Below, one piece after another: positions 25,256 through 33,881 of a stretch of DNA of 64,000 bases (its first letter is position 1; each line of letters opens with the position of its first letter). Below the pieces are notes generated by a model. That model made no database searches. It was not told the DNA's origin and was given only the letters and a program-made list of their open reading frames with translations. The stretch lies in NCBI RefSeq assembly GCF_000153725.1, contig NZ_DS022277.1, forward strand, positions 695,415-759,414, read 5' to 3'. Made by a program: the position numbers and the translations under genes. Source of the DNA: Salipiger bermudensis HTCC2601. GTDB lineage: Bacteria > Pseudomonadota > Alphaproteobacteria > Rhodobacterales > Rhodobacteraceae.

Positions 25256-26920
25256 ATGCAGTCCGTAGCCTACTTGAAGATACACCCCGGAGTAGGCATC
25301 GCACGGCTGGGCAATGCGCGCGGCGAAGGGCCTGCCGCGCAGCGGACGGATTATTTTGTCGGTCCGGTGCGCCCCGGTCCGGTGGCGCCACCGCCGGGCG
25401 GCTACAAGGTCGAGGGCTGCGTGAAGCGGCAGGCAGCGGAGTTCCGCGTCTTCGCTTACGACGCGGAGGGCGGTTGCCTTGGCGAAGTGACGGCGGCGGA
25501 GGCGCGGATCGACTGGACTGTCACCGTGGCCAATACCAAAGCATCCTGGCTGACCTTCAATGGCCAGAAGCCCGGCGCGCCGAGGAACCCGAAGATCTCC
25601 GGCCCGGCGCGCGCCGGGCTCGAGATTGCGCCGGGGCCGCGCTCCATCTCGGGTGCGCATGCGGGTCCGGTGCGGTTCGACAGCGGGCAATTCGTGGCCG
25701 ACCCCGAAACTGCGCCGGTTGCGGTGCCGCTTGGCGAGTTGCTGACCGATGGCGCCGGCCGGCTCCTCGTCCTTGGCGGACACGGGCACTCCGCGGCGCC
25801 CGGGGGTGAGCCGATCGAAGATTATGCCAACAATGACGGGTGGCATGACGATACCTCGGACGGGCGGGTTGCCGCGCAGGTCACGCTTCCTGACGGTCGC
25901 GTCCTCGACGCCGCGCCGTCATGGGTGATCTGTACGGTGCCGAAATTCGCGCCCGCGCTGGAGAACGTGGTGACGGCGTATGACATGCTTTGGGATCTCT
26001 GGGTGCAGGGCCACCCGGAGGACCGGCCAACGACCACCGACTACTGGACCGACGTGCATCCGGTGCTCCTGCGGATCATGAACGTACGCTGGACCATGGG
26101 AACCGGGCCGGTGCACGCTTTCGCCGTCCAGATGGCGATGCGGGAGGCCGCAACCCGCGGCGACCGCAAGGCGCTCTTTGATCGCATCCGCAGCCCTTAC
26201 GGTGACAATCGCGGGCTGATGAACATGCCGATGCTGTATTCCGACCAGTATGTCTGGCGTCCGCAGGGCGATGCCGGCTTTGCCGTGACGGGCGTGATCT
26301 ACGACCATCTGCGCCGCTGGGTCGACGTGGGCGCACCCGGGGGGGCGCCGCCCGCGACGCCGGGTGCCGACGCCCCGGTGACGCCCGAGGGGATGGACCG
26401 TGCGGCGTTGGAGAATGCCTGTGGCGGGCCGTTCTACCCGGGCATGGAGTTCGGCTGGATGATGCGCGATGTCTACACCTGGGCAGAGCCCTTCCGGCTG
26501 GCGGAGGCGCAGCGGGCCTCGGTCACTGGCAAGCTCGAGCCCGGCGACGTGACGAAGCAGATGGCCGTGCCTTGGCAGGCGGATTTCCTGCAGTGCCGGC
26601 GCGACACGGTTGACGCTCCGGCGCCCGGGGCGACGAAGGCGCCGCCTGAAGACACGGCGCAGCTCGCCGGGCCGGTCTACTATCCGGGCTGGTGGCCACA
26701 GCACAGGCCGGACATGGTGACCCCCTTCGGGCAGACCGTGCCAAGGGTCTGGACCCGGGGGATCGGGATCAACGATACCGCCGGGTTTATTGCGGAGTGG
26801 TCGAAACTTGGCTTCGTTCTGGAGCGCGCTGGCGTCTACTGGGAAACCGAGCGCGACCTTCCGGAGCCGCCCGAGCCGCCCGAGCCGCCCGAGCCGCCCG
26901 AGCCGCCCGAGCCGACATGA
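25256..26920 (+). CDS. LodA/GoxA-like quinoprotein (CTQ-dependent amino acid/amine oxidase)
   Basis: 554 residues. The N-terminal IHPGVGIARLGN and TDYFVGP blocks and the IKRQAARFRVYAYD-like VKRQAAEFRVFAYD identify the family of Marinomonas L-lysine epsilon-oxidase and glycine oxidase. The cofactor pair is visible: Cys about 389 in ENACGGPFYPG and Trp about 440 in AVPWQADFLQC, matching LodA Cys516 and Trp581 contexts, which crosslink to cysteine tryptophylquinone. Expected reaction: oxidative deamination releasing H2O2 and ammonia. ATG 25256 is preferred over 25250 because AGGGA has correct spacing. No signal peptide. The C-terminus ends in six PEP repeats. Substrate unknown. Confidence 0.87.
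   Translation: MQSVAYLKIHPGVGIARLGNARGEGPAAQRTDYFVGPVRPGPVAPPPGGYKVEGCVKRQAAEFRVFAYDAEGGCLGEVTAAEARIDWTVTVANTKASWLTFNGQKPGAPRNPKISGPARAGLEIAPGPRSISGAHAGPVRFDSGQFVADPETAPVAVPLGELLTDGAGRLLVLGGHGHSAAPGGEPIEDYANNDGWHDDTSDGRVAAQVTLPDGRVLDAAPSWVICTVPKFAPALENVVTAYDMLWDLWVQGHPEDRPTTTDYWTDVHPVLLRIMNVRWTMGTGPVHAFAVQMAMREAATRGDRKALFDRIRSPYGDNRGLMNMPMLYSDQYVWRPQGDAGFAVTGVIYDHLRRWVDVGAPGGAPPATPGADAPVTPEGMDRAALENACGGPFYPGMEFGWMMRDVYTWAEPFRLAEAQRASVTGKLEPGDVTKQMAVPWQADFLQCRRDTVDAPAPGATKAPPEDTAQLAGPVYYPGWWPQHRPDMVTPFGQTVPRVWTRGIGINDTAGFIAEWSKLGFVLERAGVYWETERDLPEPPEPPEPPEPPEPPEPT
26861..26914 (+). repeat. Six tandem 9-base repeats encoding Pro-Glu-Pro
   Basis: The unit CCCGAGCCG (first copy CCGGAGCCG) is repeated six times, nearly perfectly, at the very 3' end of the LodA-like gene, three bases before its stop. 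It encodes a stiff acidic proline tail. The repeat number could vary by slippage without changing frame. Confidence 0.9.
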
Positions 26921-27966
26921 CTGTGCACGATGTCGCAGTCATAGGGGCCGGACCTGCGGGGCTGGCGGCGGCCCTGACGCTGGCAGAGGGCGGCGCTCGG
27001 GTGGTCGTGTTGGAGCGGTCCGAGTCGTTTCGCGATATGCCCGGCGAGCACCTCGGGCCGGCAGCCCTCCCGGTCCTCGCGCGGCTCGGCTGGACGCCCC
27101 GAGCGCCCGGCGCGGTGCCGCTCTCTGCCATCGTCAGCCACTGGCGCGCGGGTCCGCCCGTGCGGCAGGAGGCGCTGTTCGACCCGTATGGCCTCGGCTT
27201 CGCCATCGAGCGCGCGACGCTCCTGTCGGATCTCGCCGCACGGGCCGGGGCGGCAGGTGCCGCCCTGCGGTTCGGATCCACCGCGCGAGGGATCTCGGGT
27301 CGCCCCGGTGACTGGCGCATCACCTGCGATTCCGGTGACGTGACGGCCGGAGCGATCTTCGACGCAAGCGGCCGGGCGCGGCGCGTGGCGCGGGCGCTCG
27401 GGGCGGCCGCGGGAGCGGCTGACGACTTGATCTGCCATCACCGCGTTCTGGCAGGGGCGGACGCGGGCGCGGTCGAGCTCGTTCTGGAAGCCGTGGACCA
27501 GGGCTGGTGGTATACCTTGGCTCTGCCGCGGCCCGGCCGGATCGCGGCAGGGTTCGTCACCGACCGCATGACCGGCGCGGTTTGGGAGAGTGCCCTTGGC
27601 CGCGCCCCCGCGACGCGCGCTCGGATCGGCGGCTTTTCCGAGTGCACCCGCTGCACCGTGCCCTGCGGCAGCCCGGGCCAGCACCTCGCGGGCGGCGCGG
27701 GCTGGCGGGGACTGGGGGATGCGCACGCGGCGTCCGATCCGCTGTCGGGCCTTGGTCTCGCGCGGGCGCTGTCGGACGGGCGGGAGGCCGCGCGTGTCTA
27801 TCTTGGACTTGCTCCGGAACCGGTGCCGTTGCCGCCCCGCAGCGCCGAGACCGCAACGCGCCGCCTGCTCTATGCCGAGGCCGGTGCGCGCTGGCCCCGT
27901 GCATCGTTTTGGCGGGCGCGAACCGAGGACAAGCGGCGGCCTCTTGCGCTTCGGGAGAGGGCGTAG
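26917..27966 (+). CDS. LodB-like FAD-dependent maturation enzyme
   Basis: 349 residues. The N-terminal GAGPAGLAAALTLAEGGARVVVLER is a Rossmann FAD-binding motif, and a later GLGDAHAASDPLSGLGLARAL block is the second FAD contact of the tryptophan-halogenase/geranylgeranyl-reductase-like group. In Marinomonas, LodB is required to make the CTQ cofactor in LodA. The ATG overlaps the LodA-like stop (ATGA), the usual lodAB arrangement. Cytoplasmic, no signal peptide. Confidence 0.87.
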   Translation: MTVHDVAVIGAGPAGLAAALTLAEGGARVVVLERSESFRDMPGEHLGPAALPVLARLGWTPRAPGAVPLSAIVSHWRAGPPVRQEALFDPYGLGFAIERATLLSDLAARAGAAGAALRFGSTARGISGRPGDWRITCDSGDVTAGAIFDASGRARRVARALGAAAGAADDLICHHRVLAGADAGAVELVLEAVDQGWWYTLALPRPGRIAAGFVTDRMTGAVWESALGRAPATRARIGGFSECTRCTVPCGSPGQHLAGGAGWRGLGDAHAASDPLSGLGLARALSDGREAARVYLGLAPEPVPLPPRSAETATRRLLYAEAGARWPRASFWRARTEDKRRPLALRERA

Positions 27967-27973
27967 ACCTGCG

Positions 27974-28069
27974 GTTGCGGGCTACGCCATCCTCGACATG
28001 TATCAGCCCCAGCTCGACGGCTTCGAGCTGGCCGAGCGGGTCGCGGCGATCCGGTTGTCCGCCGACATG
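27974..28069 (+). pseudogene. Possible remnant of a response-regulator receiver domain
   Basis: Between the LodB-like gene and cobO, one plus frame reads VAGYAILDMYQPQLDGFELAERV, close to the phosphoacceptor block of CheY-like receivers (aILDvxxPxxDGfela). No HTH or remaining receiver strands are found nearby, and neighbouring residues are low-complexity. It looks like a piece left by deletion or recombination, or a chance match. Confidence 0.38.
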
Positions 28070-28078
28070 ACCGGACGG

Positions 28079-28097
28079 GGCGGGAAAGCCTCCCGCC
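28079..28097. terminator. Hairpin between convergent LodB-like gene and cobO
   Basis: GGCGGGA-AAGCC-TCCCGCC, a perfect 7-bp stem in the 170-base convergent gap. It could end transcription from both sides. No T-run on the plus strand. Confidence 0.45.
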
Positions 28098-28136
28098 GCC
28101 GCCAGTTGTCCGGTGCGTTGCGCGCCGCGTGCGGTC

Positions 28137-28760
28137 TCAGAACTCGACGCCCTTCTGGGCCTTCACCCCATCCTTGAACGGGTGCTTGAGCAGCGTCATC
28201 TCGGTCACGAGGTCGGCCGCCTCGAGCAGCTCGGGCTTGGCGTTGCGCCCGGTGAGGCAGACATGGGTCATCGGCGGCTTCTCGGTGAGGAGGAAATCCA
28301 CCACCTCGTCGATCTCGAGGTAATCGTAGCGCAGCGCGATGTTGATCTCGTCAAGCAGCACGAACTGGATCTCGGGGTCACGGATCTGGGCCTTGGCGAT
28401 CTCCCAGCCGTTCCGCGCCGCAGCGATGTCGCGTTCGCGATCCTGCGTGTCCCAGGTGAAGCCCTCGCCGGAGATGAAGAAGCGGCATTCCTCGGAGAAG
28501 CGGTTGCGCAGGAACTCGGCTTCGCCCGTGACCCAGTTGCCCTTGATGAACTGGACCACGGCGCAGGGCATGCCATGCCCGATGCAGCGCATGATCATCC
28601 CGAAGCCCGAGGAGGACTTGCCCTTTCCGGGGCCGGTATGGACGATGATCAGGCCTTTCTCCTCGGTCTTTCCCTGCATCATTCTGTCGCGGGCGGCCTT
28701 GATTTTCTTCATCTTTTCTTTGTGACGGGCGTTTTCGTCGGCGGGTGTCTCGTCGCTCAC
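28137..28760 (-). CDS. cobO: Cob(I)yrinic acid a,c-diamide adenosyltransferase
   Basis: 207 residues with a GTG start at 28760 behind AAGGAGC; there is no suitable ATG. The charged N-terminal helix (ARHKEKMKKIKAARDRMM) precedes the P-loop TGPGKGKSS (about 42-50). Further CobO/BtuR blocks are AVVQFIKGNW, GEGFTWDTQD, LLDEINIALRY and LTGRNA. It transfers the 5'-deoxyadenosyl group from ATP to cob(I)yrinate diamide in the cytoplasm. It diverges from the riboswitch-led cob operon, so it has its own promoter in the 45 bases up to the riboswitch or inside it. Confidence 0.95.
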   Translation of the reverse strand: MSDETPADENARHKEKMKKIKAARDRMMQGKTEEKGLIIVHTGPGKGKSSSGFGMIMRCIGHGMPCAVVQFIKGNWVTGEAEFLRNRFSEECRFFISGEGFTWDTQDRERDIAAARNGWEIAKAQIRDPEIQFVLLDEINIALRYDYLEIDEVVDFLLTEKPPMTHVCLTGRNAKPELLEAADLVTEMTLLKHPFKDGVKAQKGVEF

Positions 28761-28804
28761 CGGAAGCTCCTTCGCTTGACAAGGGCGGAAATTGCGGCGC
28801 ATCT

Positions 28805-28998
28805 GGCACCACGCTGGTGCCTGTGTAAACAGGTGAAAAGGGAATGCGCCAGCCCGGGAAACCGGGTCAAGCGCAGCCGCCCCCGCGACCGTGACCGGAA
28901 AGGTCCTCCACCGCCACTGGCCTTGCGCCGGGAAGGCAGGGGGGCCGCTGGATGGCGCTGCCATCCTGCATCCGCAAGCCGGGAGACCTGCCAGCGCA
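28805..28998 (+). ncRNA. Cobalamin riboswitch upstream of the cob operon
   Basis: On the plus strand the leader shows the B12 element in order: GGCACC...GGTGCC stem, GTGAAAAGGGAAT (GAAnnGGGAA type box), AGCCGCCCCCGCGACCGTGACCGG, and the B12 box AAGCCGGGAGACCTGCC at 28976-28992. The next genes are the DUF1636 protein, cobW and cobN, so it should switch the whole operon off when adenosylcobalamin is plentiful. Edges are approximate. Confidence 0.93.
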
Positions 28999-29106
28999 AG
29001 ACGACACCAAGACCGGACGGGGTGTGCCGGGGACGGGTTCATGCCGCCGGTTCATGCCGGGGGTGATCCTGCTCGCATGCCTTTGCCGACACCAGCGGAG
29101 AGGCCT

Positions 29107-29517
29107 GTGCAGAACGATCCACAATCCAGCGCCGAGAGCGAGCTTCTCGTTTGCGTCAAGTGTCGCCGCGGCCCCGAGGCGCCCGCCGATGACCGCCGTC
29201 CGGGGCGCCGCCTCTACGACCGGTTGTGCGCGCTCGGGCCCCCCGCGGGGGTGCGGCTGCGCGCCGTCGAGTGCCTGCAGAACTGCGAGGCGGGCTGCAC
29301 CGTGGCGCTGCGCGGCGCGGGCCGGTGGACCTATGTCTACGGGCAGCTCGACGACGAGGCCCATGCCGAGACGCTGCTCGACGGCGCCGGCCGCTATCAC
29401 GCCACCGCCGACGGGCTGATCCCGTGGCGCGAGCGCCCGGAGCATTTCAAGCGCAACTGCGTGGCGCGCGTGCCGCCCGCGACCTTTCCAGACCCCCTTC
29501 AGGAGACCGACCAATGA
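29107..29517 (+). CDS. DUF1636 family metal-binding-type protein
   Basis: 136 residues from a GTG at 29107 behind GGAGAGG; ATG 29077 is the alternative start. The N-terminal LLVCVKCRRG CxxC pair and ECLQNCEAGC (C-x3-C-x3-C) recall the thioredoxin-like 2Fe-2S ferredoxin layout. The remainder includes WTYVYGQLDD and a short C-terminal extension. DUF1636 genes commonly sit beside cobW. Being first after the riboswitch and overlapping cobW (ATGA), it likely helps metal handling for cobalt insertion; function unproven. Confidence 0.85.
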   Translation: MQNDPQSSAESELLVCVKCRRGPEAPADDRRPGRRLYDRLCALGPPAGVRLRAVECLQNCEAGCTVALRGAGRWTYVYGQLDDEAHAETLLDGAGRYHATADGLIPWRERPEHFKRNCVARVPPATFPDPLQETDQ

Positions 29518-30569
29518 GCGACCTCAGGAAGCTGCCCGTCACCGTGATCACCGGCTTTCTCGGCTCCGGCAAGACCACGCTGATCACCGGGCTGATGCAG
29601 AACCCCGGCGGCAAGCGCCTTGCCGTGGTGGTCAACGAGTTCGGCGATGTGGGCGTCGATGGCGAGATCCTCAAAGGGTGTGCGATCCCCGACTGCCCGG
29701 CGGAGAACATCATGGAGCTGTCGAACGGCTGCATCTGCTGCACCGTCGCGGATGATTTCATCCCCACCATCAAGGCGCTGATGGCGCTCGAGCCGCGCCC
29801 CGATCACATCCTGATCGAGACCTCGGGGCTCGCCCTGCCGAAGCCGCTGCTGAAGGCGTTCGACTGGCCCGACATCCGCTCGCGCATCACCGTCGACGGG
29901 GTGATCGCGCTGGCCGATGCCGAGGCGGTGGCGGCAGGGCGTTTCGCGCCCGACGTGGCGCGGGTCGACGCGCAGCGCGCCGCCGATGACAGCCTCGATC
30001 ACGAGACCCCGCTGTCGGAGGTGTTCGAGGACCAGATCGCCTGCGCCGACATCGTGCTGCTGACCAAGCCCGACCTCGCCGGTCCCGACGGCGTCGCGCG
30101 CGCCAAGGAAATCATCGCCGCCGAGGCGCCGCGCCCGATCCCGGTCATCGAGGTGGCCGAGGGCGTGGTCGACGCCCGCGTCATCCTCGGGCTCGAGGCG
30201 GCGGCCGAGGATGACATGGCGGCGCGCCCGAGCCACCACGACACCCCGCATGACCACGATCACGACGAGTTCGACTCGATCGCGGTGGAGATCCCCGAGC
30301 TGAGCGATCCCGCCGCCCTCGTCCGCGCCATCGAGGGGCTTGCGCGCGAGCACAACATCCTGCGGGTCAAGGGCTATGCCGCGGTGGCGGGCAAGCCGAT
30401 GCGCCTGCTCGTGCAGGCGGTCGGCGCGCGGGTGCGTCACCAGTTCGACCGGCCGTGGGGCGCGGGCGAGGCGCGGCACGGCCGTCTGGTGGTGATCGCC
30501 GAGCATGACGACATCCGCCGCGACGTGATCGAGGCGGCGCTCGGCGCCGCCCGCCAGCCCGCCGAGTAA
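29514..30569 (+). CDS. cobW: CobW GTPase, cobalt chaperone of cobalamin synthesis
   Basis: 351 residues. P-loop GFLGSGKTT at 14-22, the metal-binding CICC at 73-76 (GCICC), the SGLALPKP switch region, LLTKPDL as guanine-specificity motif, a histidine-rich linker (HHDTPHDHDHD) and a CobW_C domain. G3E-family GTPase that supplies Co2+ for CobN-dependent chelation. ATG 29514 overlaps the DUF1636 stop, and 12 bases separate it from cobN, matching the usual cobW-cobN order. Confidence 0.95.
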   Translation: MSDLRKLPVTVITGFLGSGKTTLITGLMQNPGGKRLAVVVNEFGDVGVDGEILKGCAIPDCPAENIMELSNGCICCTVADDFIPTIKALMALEPRPDHILIETSGLALPKPLLKAFDWPDIRSRITVDGVIALADAEAVAAGRFAPDVARVDAQRAADDSLDHETPLSEVFEDQIACADIVLLTKPDLAGPDGVARAKEIIAAEAPRPIPVIEVAEGVVDARVILGLEAAAEDDMAARPSHHDTPHDHDHDEFDSIAVEIPELSDPAALVRAIEGLAREHNILRVKGYAAVAGKPMRLLVQAVGARVRHQFDRPWGAGEARHGRLVVIAEHDDIRRDVIEAALGAARQPAE

Positions 30570-30581
30570 GGCCCGCCCGCC

Positions 30582-33500
30582 ATGCACGTCATCTTCCGCG
30601 AAAGCCACGGGCTCGAGGAGAGCGAGACCCCCACCGATCTCGGGCAGAGCCCGGCGGATCTGGTGGTGCTGTCGTTCTCCGACAGCGATCTCGGGGCCTT
30701 CGCGGAAGCGTGGCACCGGGCCGCGGGCGGCCTGCCGGAGCTGGGGCTGGCCAATCTCGCTGCGCTGAAGCATCCGCTGTCGGTCGACACCTATGTCGAG
30801 CAGACGCTTGCGGGCGCGAAGGGCATCCTGATCCGGCTGATCGGCGGGATGCCCTACTGGTCCTACGGTCTGGCGCAGGTGCGGGCACTTGCGCAAGAGC
30901 GAGGCATCGCGCTGGCGGTGCTTCCCGCCGACGGGCGCGAGGACGCGCAGCTCGATGCGGTCTCGACCCTGCCGGTCTCGACCCTGCGGCGGCTGGCGCA
31001 TCTGTGCGACACCGGCGGCGCGGTGGCGGCGCAGGCGGCGCTGGCCCAGATGGCGCTGGCGGCGGGGCTCTATGCCGGGCCGGTGCCGGGCTCGAAGGCG
31101 CTGCCGCCGTGGGGGCTTTGGACGCCTGAAAATGGTGTGCTGGAGAGTGTGCCGCCGCGCGCTTTGGCTGATCCGCAGGGCGCGCTGGCCGGGCGCCGGG
31201 TGCTGGTGGTGGTCTACCGATCCTACCTCGTGGCCGCCGACATGGCCCCGGTCGAGGCGCTATTCGTGCAGTTCCGCGCCGAGGGGGCCGAGGTTCTGGC
31301 GCTGTTTGCGCCCTCGCTCAAGGTCGCCGCGCTGACCGATGAGATCGAGGGAGCGATCAGGGCGTTCGCCCCGGATGCAATCGTGAACCTGACGGCGTTC
31401 TCGGGTCGTGGCGAGAGCGGCGGCTCGGTGCTCGACGTGGCCGGAGTGCCGGTGTTTCAGGCCGCGCTCGCGACCTCCACCCGGCGCGCGTGGGAAGAGG
31501 CAGAGCGCGGGCTCTCACCCGCCGATCTGGCCATGCACGTGGTGCTGCCCGAGGTCGACGGGCGGCTCAGCGGCGGGGTGATCTCGTTCAAGGAGCCGGG
31601 CGCCCGCGATCCGGCGCTGCAATTCGCGCGCATGGTGCACCGCCCGCACGAAACGCAGGTGGCCGCTCTGGTGGCGCGGGTCGCGGGCTGGCTGCGCCTG
31701 TCCTCGTTCGACACAGCCAAGCGGCGGGTGGCGCTGGTGCTCTCGACCTATCCCGGCAAGGACTGGCAGATGGGCCACGCGGTCGGGCTCGACGCGCCGG
31801 CCTCGGCGGCGGCGATGCTCGAGGATCTGCGCGCGGCGGGCTATGACATTCCGGCGAAGACGGGGGATCTGCCGACCCGGCTGCAGGAGGAAGCGATGCG
31901 CTGGCCTCTGGAGGCGTACCGCGACGCGCTCGCCGCCCTGCCGCAGGCCCTGCGCGACGATCTTGCCGCCGCATGGGGGGCGCCGGAGGATGATCCCTCC
32001 TGCGAGGACGGTGCGTTCCGTTTCCCGGCGGTCGAGCTTGGCGCGGCGCTGCTGGCGCTGCAGCCCGAGCGCGGCACGCCCGCGCGGCGCGAGGACGACT
32101 ACCACGATCTGCAGCGCGTGCCGCGCCATGGCTACGTGGCGTTCTGTCTCTGGCTGCAGGGCCGGGCCGACGCGCTGGTGCATATCGGGGCGCATGGCAC
32201 ACTGGAATGGCTGCCGGGCAAGTCGGTGGCGCTGTCCGAGCGCTGCTGGCCCGAGGCGCTGACCGGCGCGCTGCCGGTGATCTACCCGTTCATCGTCAAC
32301 GATCCCGGCGAGGCGGCACAGGCCAAGCGCCGGATCGGCGCGGTCACGCTGGGCCACATCCCGCCGCCGCTGAAACCGGCCGGCACGCCGGAGCGGCTGG
32401 CCCGGCTCGAGGCGCTGCTGGACGAGTTCTCCAATGCCGACGGGCTCGACCCGCGCCGCCGCAACCGGTTGCAGGGCGACATCCGGGAAGAGGCGCGCAG
32501 CCTCGGGGTCGAGGACGATCTGGGCCTCGATGCCGCCGGGTGCAGCGCCGAGGCGATCACCCGCATCGACCGCTTCGTCTGCGATGTGAAGGAAAGCCAG
32601 TTCGGTGAGGGGCTGCATGTCTGGGGCCGCCCGGCCCACCCCGGCGCCCCGTTCGAGACCGCGGCCTCGGTCGACGCGGAGCGCGCCGCGCTGCTTTCGG
32701 CGCTCGAGGGCCGGTGGATCGCGCCGGGGCCGTCGGGCTCGCCCTACCGGGGCCGGGGCGACGTCCTTCCGACCGGGCGCAACCTCTTCACCACCGATCC
32801 GCGCGCGGTGCCGACGCGCGCCGCCCACGCGCAGGGCGTGCGCCTCGCCGACGAGCTCGTCCGGCGGCACCTGCAGGACGAGGGCGACTGGCCGCGCGGG
32901 CTGGTGGTCGATCTCTGGGGCTCGGCCACCATGCGCACCGCCGGCGAGGAGTTCGCCATGGCGCTGCACCTGCTGGGTTGCCGCCCGGTCTGGGACGCGG
33001 GCAGCGAGCGGGTGAGCGGCATCGAGGTGCTGCCCATCGCCGAGCTCGACCGCCCGCGCATCGACGTCACCCTGCGCGTGTCGGGGCTGTTCCGCGATGT
33101 CTTTCCGACGCTCTCGGCGCTGTTTGCCAGCGCGGTGCGGGCGCTCACAGCGCGCGACGAGGCGGCGGATTTCAATCCTTACGTGCTGCGCCCCGGCGCG
33201 CGAGTCTACGGGCCGCGACCGGGCAGCTTCGGGCTGGGGATGCTGGACGCGCTCGAGGATTACAGCGAGGACGGGCGCCGCCGCGCCGGGGAGGCGTGGC
33301 TGGCGGCCTCGAGCTGGGCGCTCGATGGCGAGACCGCGGCGCATGATGCGGCCGGGCTGCGCCGGCAGGTCGCCGCGGCGGACGGTTTCGTGCACCCGCA
33401 GGACCTGCCTGAAAGCGACCTGCTGCTGGCCGCCGACTATGCCGCGCACGAGGCGGGCTTTGCCGCGGCCAAGGAGATCACAGGCGGCACGGCGCGGCTC

Positions 33501-33881
33501 TACCATCTCGACAACACCGATCCCGCGCGCCCGCGTGCGCGCGCCCTGAGCGAAGAGGTTGCGCGCGTCGTGCAGGCCCGCGCAGGCTCGCGCGGCTGGA
33601 TGCAGGGGATGCGGGCGCATGGCTTTCGCGGTGCCGCCGAGATCGCCGCGACGCTCGATCACATGGCCGCCTTCGCGCATCTCGCCGGGGTCGTGGGGCC
33701 GCATCTCTTCGATCTCTATTACGAGGCCACGCTGGGCGATGACGACATCGCGGGGTTCATGGCCGAGGCCAACCCGCAGGCGCTCGAGGCGCTGCGGGCG
33801 CGGTTCCGCGCGTTGGCGGAGGCCGGGCTGTGGCAGACCCGGCGCAATTCGATCCGTGCCGCGCTGGAGGCGGGGGCATGA
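30582..33881 (+). CDS. cobN: Cobaltochelatase subunit CobN
   Basis: 1099 residues, somewhat short for CobN but complete from MHVIFRESHGLEE to a normal C-terminus. Blocks include RLIGGMPYWSYGL, HIGAHGTLEWLPGKSVALS, PVIYPFIVNDPGEAAQAKRR, RIDVTLRVSGLFRDVFPTL and NPYVLRPGARVYGPRPGSFGLG. With CobS and CobT, not present here, it inserts cobalt into hydrogenobyrinate a,c-diamide using ATP. It is the largest gene of the riboswitch operon and its stop overlaps cobG. Confidence 0.96.
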   Translation: MHVIFRESHGLEESETPTDLGQSPADLVVLSFSDSDLGAFAEAWHRAAGGLPELGLANLAALKHPLSVDTYVEQTLAGAKGILIRLIGGMPYWSYGLAQVRALAQERGIALAVLPADGREDAQLDAVSTLPVSTLRRLAHLCDTGGAVAAQAALAQMALAAGLYAGPVPGSKALPPWGLWTPENGVLESVPPRALADPQGALAGRRVLVVVYRSYLVAADMAPVEALFVQFRAEGAEVLALFAPSLKVAALTDEIEGAIRAFAPDAIVNLTAFSGRGESGGSVLDVAGVPVFQAALATSTRRAWEEAERGLSPADLAMHVVLPEVDGRLSGGVISFKEPGARDPALQFARMVHRPHETQVAALVARVAGWLRLSSFDTAKRRVALVLSTYPGKDWQMGHAVGLDAPASAAAMLEDLRAAGYDIPAKTGDLPTRLQEEAMRWPLEAYRDALAALPQALRDDLAAAWGAPEDDPSCEDGAFRFPAVELGAALLALQPERGTPARREDDYHDLQRVPRHGYVAFCLWLQGRADALVHIGAHGTLEWLPGKSVALSERCWPEALTGALPVIYPFIVNDPGEAAQAKRRIGAVTLGHIPPPLKPAGTPERLARLEALLDEFSNADGLDPRRRNRLQGDIREEARSLGVEDDLGLDAAGCSAEAITRIDRFVCDVKESQFGEGLHVWGRPAHPGAPFETAASVDAERAALLSALEGRWIAPGPSGSPYRGRGDVLPTGRNLFTTDPRAVPTRAAHAQGVRLADELVRRHLQDEGDWPRGLVVDLWGSATMRTAGEEFAMALHLLGCRPVWDAGSERVSGIEVLPIAELDRPRIDVTLRVSGLFRDVFPTLSALFASAVRALTARDEAADFNPYVLRPGARVYGPRPGSFGLGMLDALEDYSEDGRRRAGEAWLAASSWALDGETAAHDAAGLRRQVAAADGFVHPQDLPESDLLLAADYAAHEAGFAAAKEITGGTARLYHLDNTDPARPRARALSEEVARVVQARAGSRGWMQGMRAHGFRGAAEIAATLDHMAAFAHLAGVVGPHLFDLYYEATLGDDDIAGFMAEANPQALEALRARFRALAEAGLWQTRRNSIRAALEAGA

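Noticed and set aside
26861-26914. Short tandem repeats considered as a CRISPR or intergenic repeat
   Set aside because: The 9-base units have no spacers, lie inside the LodA-like coding frame and simply encode PEP.
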